A stretch of DNA of 64,000 nucleotides from Siderastrea radians (lineage: Eukaryota > Cnidaria > Anthozoa > Scleractinia > Rhizangiidae), in assembly GCA_964017195.1 (NCBI GenBank), contig OZ024887.1:1145001-1209000 (forward strand), read 5' to 3'. Positions 62,698 to 64,000 of this stretch are shown piece by piece. Both the position numbers and the translations under genes were made by a program. Each line of letters opens with the position of its first letter. Position 1 is the stretch's first letter. Below the pieces are notes generated by a model. That model did not search any database, was not told the origin of the DNA, and saw nothing but the letters and a program-made list of their open reading frames with translations.

Positions 62698-62824
62698 TAC
62701 CTGTGAGGAAACAACATCTCATAGTCGGATTAATAATGAGGATCCAAATGCACCAATAACAGCGAACCAACGAACTCAAATAGCGACACCAAAACAATCG
62801 ACCTCATCGCCCTATGAAGACTAG

Positions 62825-64000
62825 CGGTATTGCAGTCAAAATGTCGCTATCAACAACAAAAAGCGATTCCATCGTGAGACAAACGAATATACGTCCATCT
62901 TGCCTAACTACAAAATATTTGAACAAGCACCTTTTCCGATTCGAGTGGAGCAGTTCTTTCTCTCGTGCCGCGCGCAACCCAACGATTGGAAGCATGAAAT
63001 GGCTAGCTTTACTCCGTACCGTGTACTCTTAAGTTTAAACCCGATTCTTCCACGCCTTCCGGAAAATTGCTTGTTTGTTGAACTGAACTGAAATTGCGCC
63101 AATGCAAATTGAGATGCTAACTTTAAGCAACAACTTGTGAGAAACACAAGGAGTTATTTCATCGCAGACGCGCGCTGTTTATACAATTGAAAACAAAGTC
63201 GGAAAGTTCAATGTGAAAATTTCTTTTGTTCATTCAGTTATGCTTTGTTGAGAAGCCATTTCAAAAACTTGTGCTTCGTGTTTCACTAGGGTCTCGATGC
63301 ACTCGAAAACAGTTTTCTTGTGTATGGAAACCCTGATAACACACGCACTTGTTTTTAAAATATTATTTTACGATTGTCATTTCGATCAGCCAATTCGTCT
63401 ACTACAACAACAAGAGTAATGTTTCTGTTCTGTTAATAAAATTTCGTCACGGTCAGCTTCCTCGACATCTTATTTGTTTCAACTTTGAAAGAAATCACGT
63501 TTCTATCTTCTTGTTGCGGAAATTATCTTTTGGTAGCATTTGCATGTTGTGGAGATTGTTTTTTTTTTCCTTTTTGAATTCCTGCCCTTCATGTGATTCA
63601 CCAAATTTTAGCTTGTGTTAAATACAGAGGATCAATGCATAAGTCGTCAAAATTAAGTACAAATCGCATTTGAGGATATCTGAAAGTTACTCAGTTACAT
63701 AACTGACAGTCTATCAGCAAGATAATATGCGGCAAAGCACTATAAAGATAATTTCCAATCACTTACCTTGTAATACGTGGTTACGTTAATCTTAAACCGG
63801 CAGGGAAGAAGAATCAAAATGATTTCGTGTCAATACACCTCATTCCAAAATGGGGGAAAATACATATTCTTTTGTCTCCATGTCAATTGGCCCTTGTTGC
63901 CCAGTTTTAAGTCAAATATTCCTTTGAATTTTGTAGATGAGATCGAGGCAACAAGGGCCAATTAACAATTAGACAAAAGAGTAATGTATTTCCGCCATTT
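62825..64000. other. Right flank without recognised genes
   Basis: Short open frames on both strands lack splice signals or known motifs. Apart from the inverted repeat at the window edge nothing is recognised. Confidence 0.5.
63848..64000. repeat. MITE at the window edge
   Basis: AAATGGGGGAAAATACATAT at the left mirrors the last bases of the window (reverse complement AAATGGCGGAAATACATTAC). Both sides continue into TTTTGTCT and AATTGGCCCTTGTTGCC. The right end may extend beyond the window. Confidence 0.8.

Larger units (their letters stand above)
57270..62824 (+). pseudogene. Open frame split by the Gypsy element, possibly Penelope-like C-terminus
   Basis: Left of the Gypsy element a frame is open from 57270 to 57398 and contains IIRDSGIEIPEAWIP. 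Counting the TACC duplication once, the same phase continues on the right from 62702 to a TAG at 62822-62824. The sequence resembles the tail after GIY-YIG domains of Penelope-like elements, but that family call is tentative. The fit of the phase on both sides supports a clean insertion into formerly coding DNA. Confidence 0.5.

Noticed and set aside
1..64000. CRISPR arrays, bacterial operons, rRNA genes
   Set aside because: No regularly spaced short repeats, no prokaryotic gene arrangement and no rRNA sequence were seen.

Overview
The window looks like animal nuclear DNA, most likely from a cnidarian such as a stony coral (inference). The reasons are many short exons with GT-AG junctions, AT-rich introns, nested LINE, DIRS-order, Penelope-like and Gypsy retroelements, tRNA-derived SINEs and a dense population of foldback (MITE-like) repeats. 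No prokaryotic operon, CRISPR array or rRNA gene is visible.

Two host genes lie tail to tail. The first (948-33846, + strand) can be assembled as 40 exons in which every splice phase agrees, 4272 coding bases including the stop (1423 residues). It encodes a tail-anchored coiled-coil protein of the IRAG/LRMP (MRVI1) family: an N-terminal EF-hand-like module resembling that of the dynein adaptor KASH5, a long coiled coil, a linker with regularly spaced SQTD motifs, the IRAG family domain, an acidic region, and one membrane segment with a short KASH-like tail ending in KPPE. The second (36296 to about 55462, - strand) is a six-exon ABCC4/MRP4-like ABC exporter, complete from the first membrane domain to the second nucleotide-binding domain but with an unresolved start.

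Mobile DNA fills the introns. Within the ABCC gene, a 10.2 kb intron holds an antisense L1-type LINE (about 38.6-48.5 kb). Its ORF2 is split exactly between two codons by a 4239-bp DIRS-order element of the Ngaro/PAT type (42227-46465). That element has split direct repeats A1-B1-A2-B2 and a tyrosine recombinase with all catalytic residues, but its reverse transcriptase lacks the catalytic core. A Penelope-like fragment lies in another ABCC intron. A Gypsy-class LTR element (57399-62697) with 128-bp LTRs and a TACC target duplication sits beyond the 5' end of ABCC, inside an older open reading frame. The IRAG-like gene carries two copies of one SINE in opposite orientation, a CR1-like LINE tail and many foldback elements.

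The most unusual non-coding signal is a set of three tRNA-like units (19590-19666 -, 23323-23396 +, 53345-53420 +). All share a nine-base ACCGGNNNN anticodon-position loop closed by different but compensating stems, and a hairpin directly 3' of the acceptor stem in place of CCA. The most unusual protein signals are the KASH-type ends of the IRAG-like protein and its SQTD array, which together suggest a dynein-linked nuclear-envelope or ER protein.
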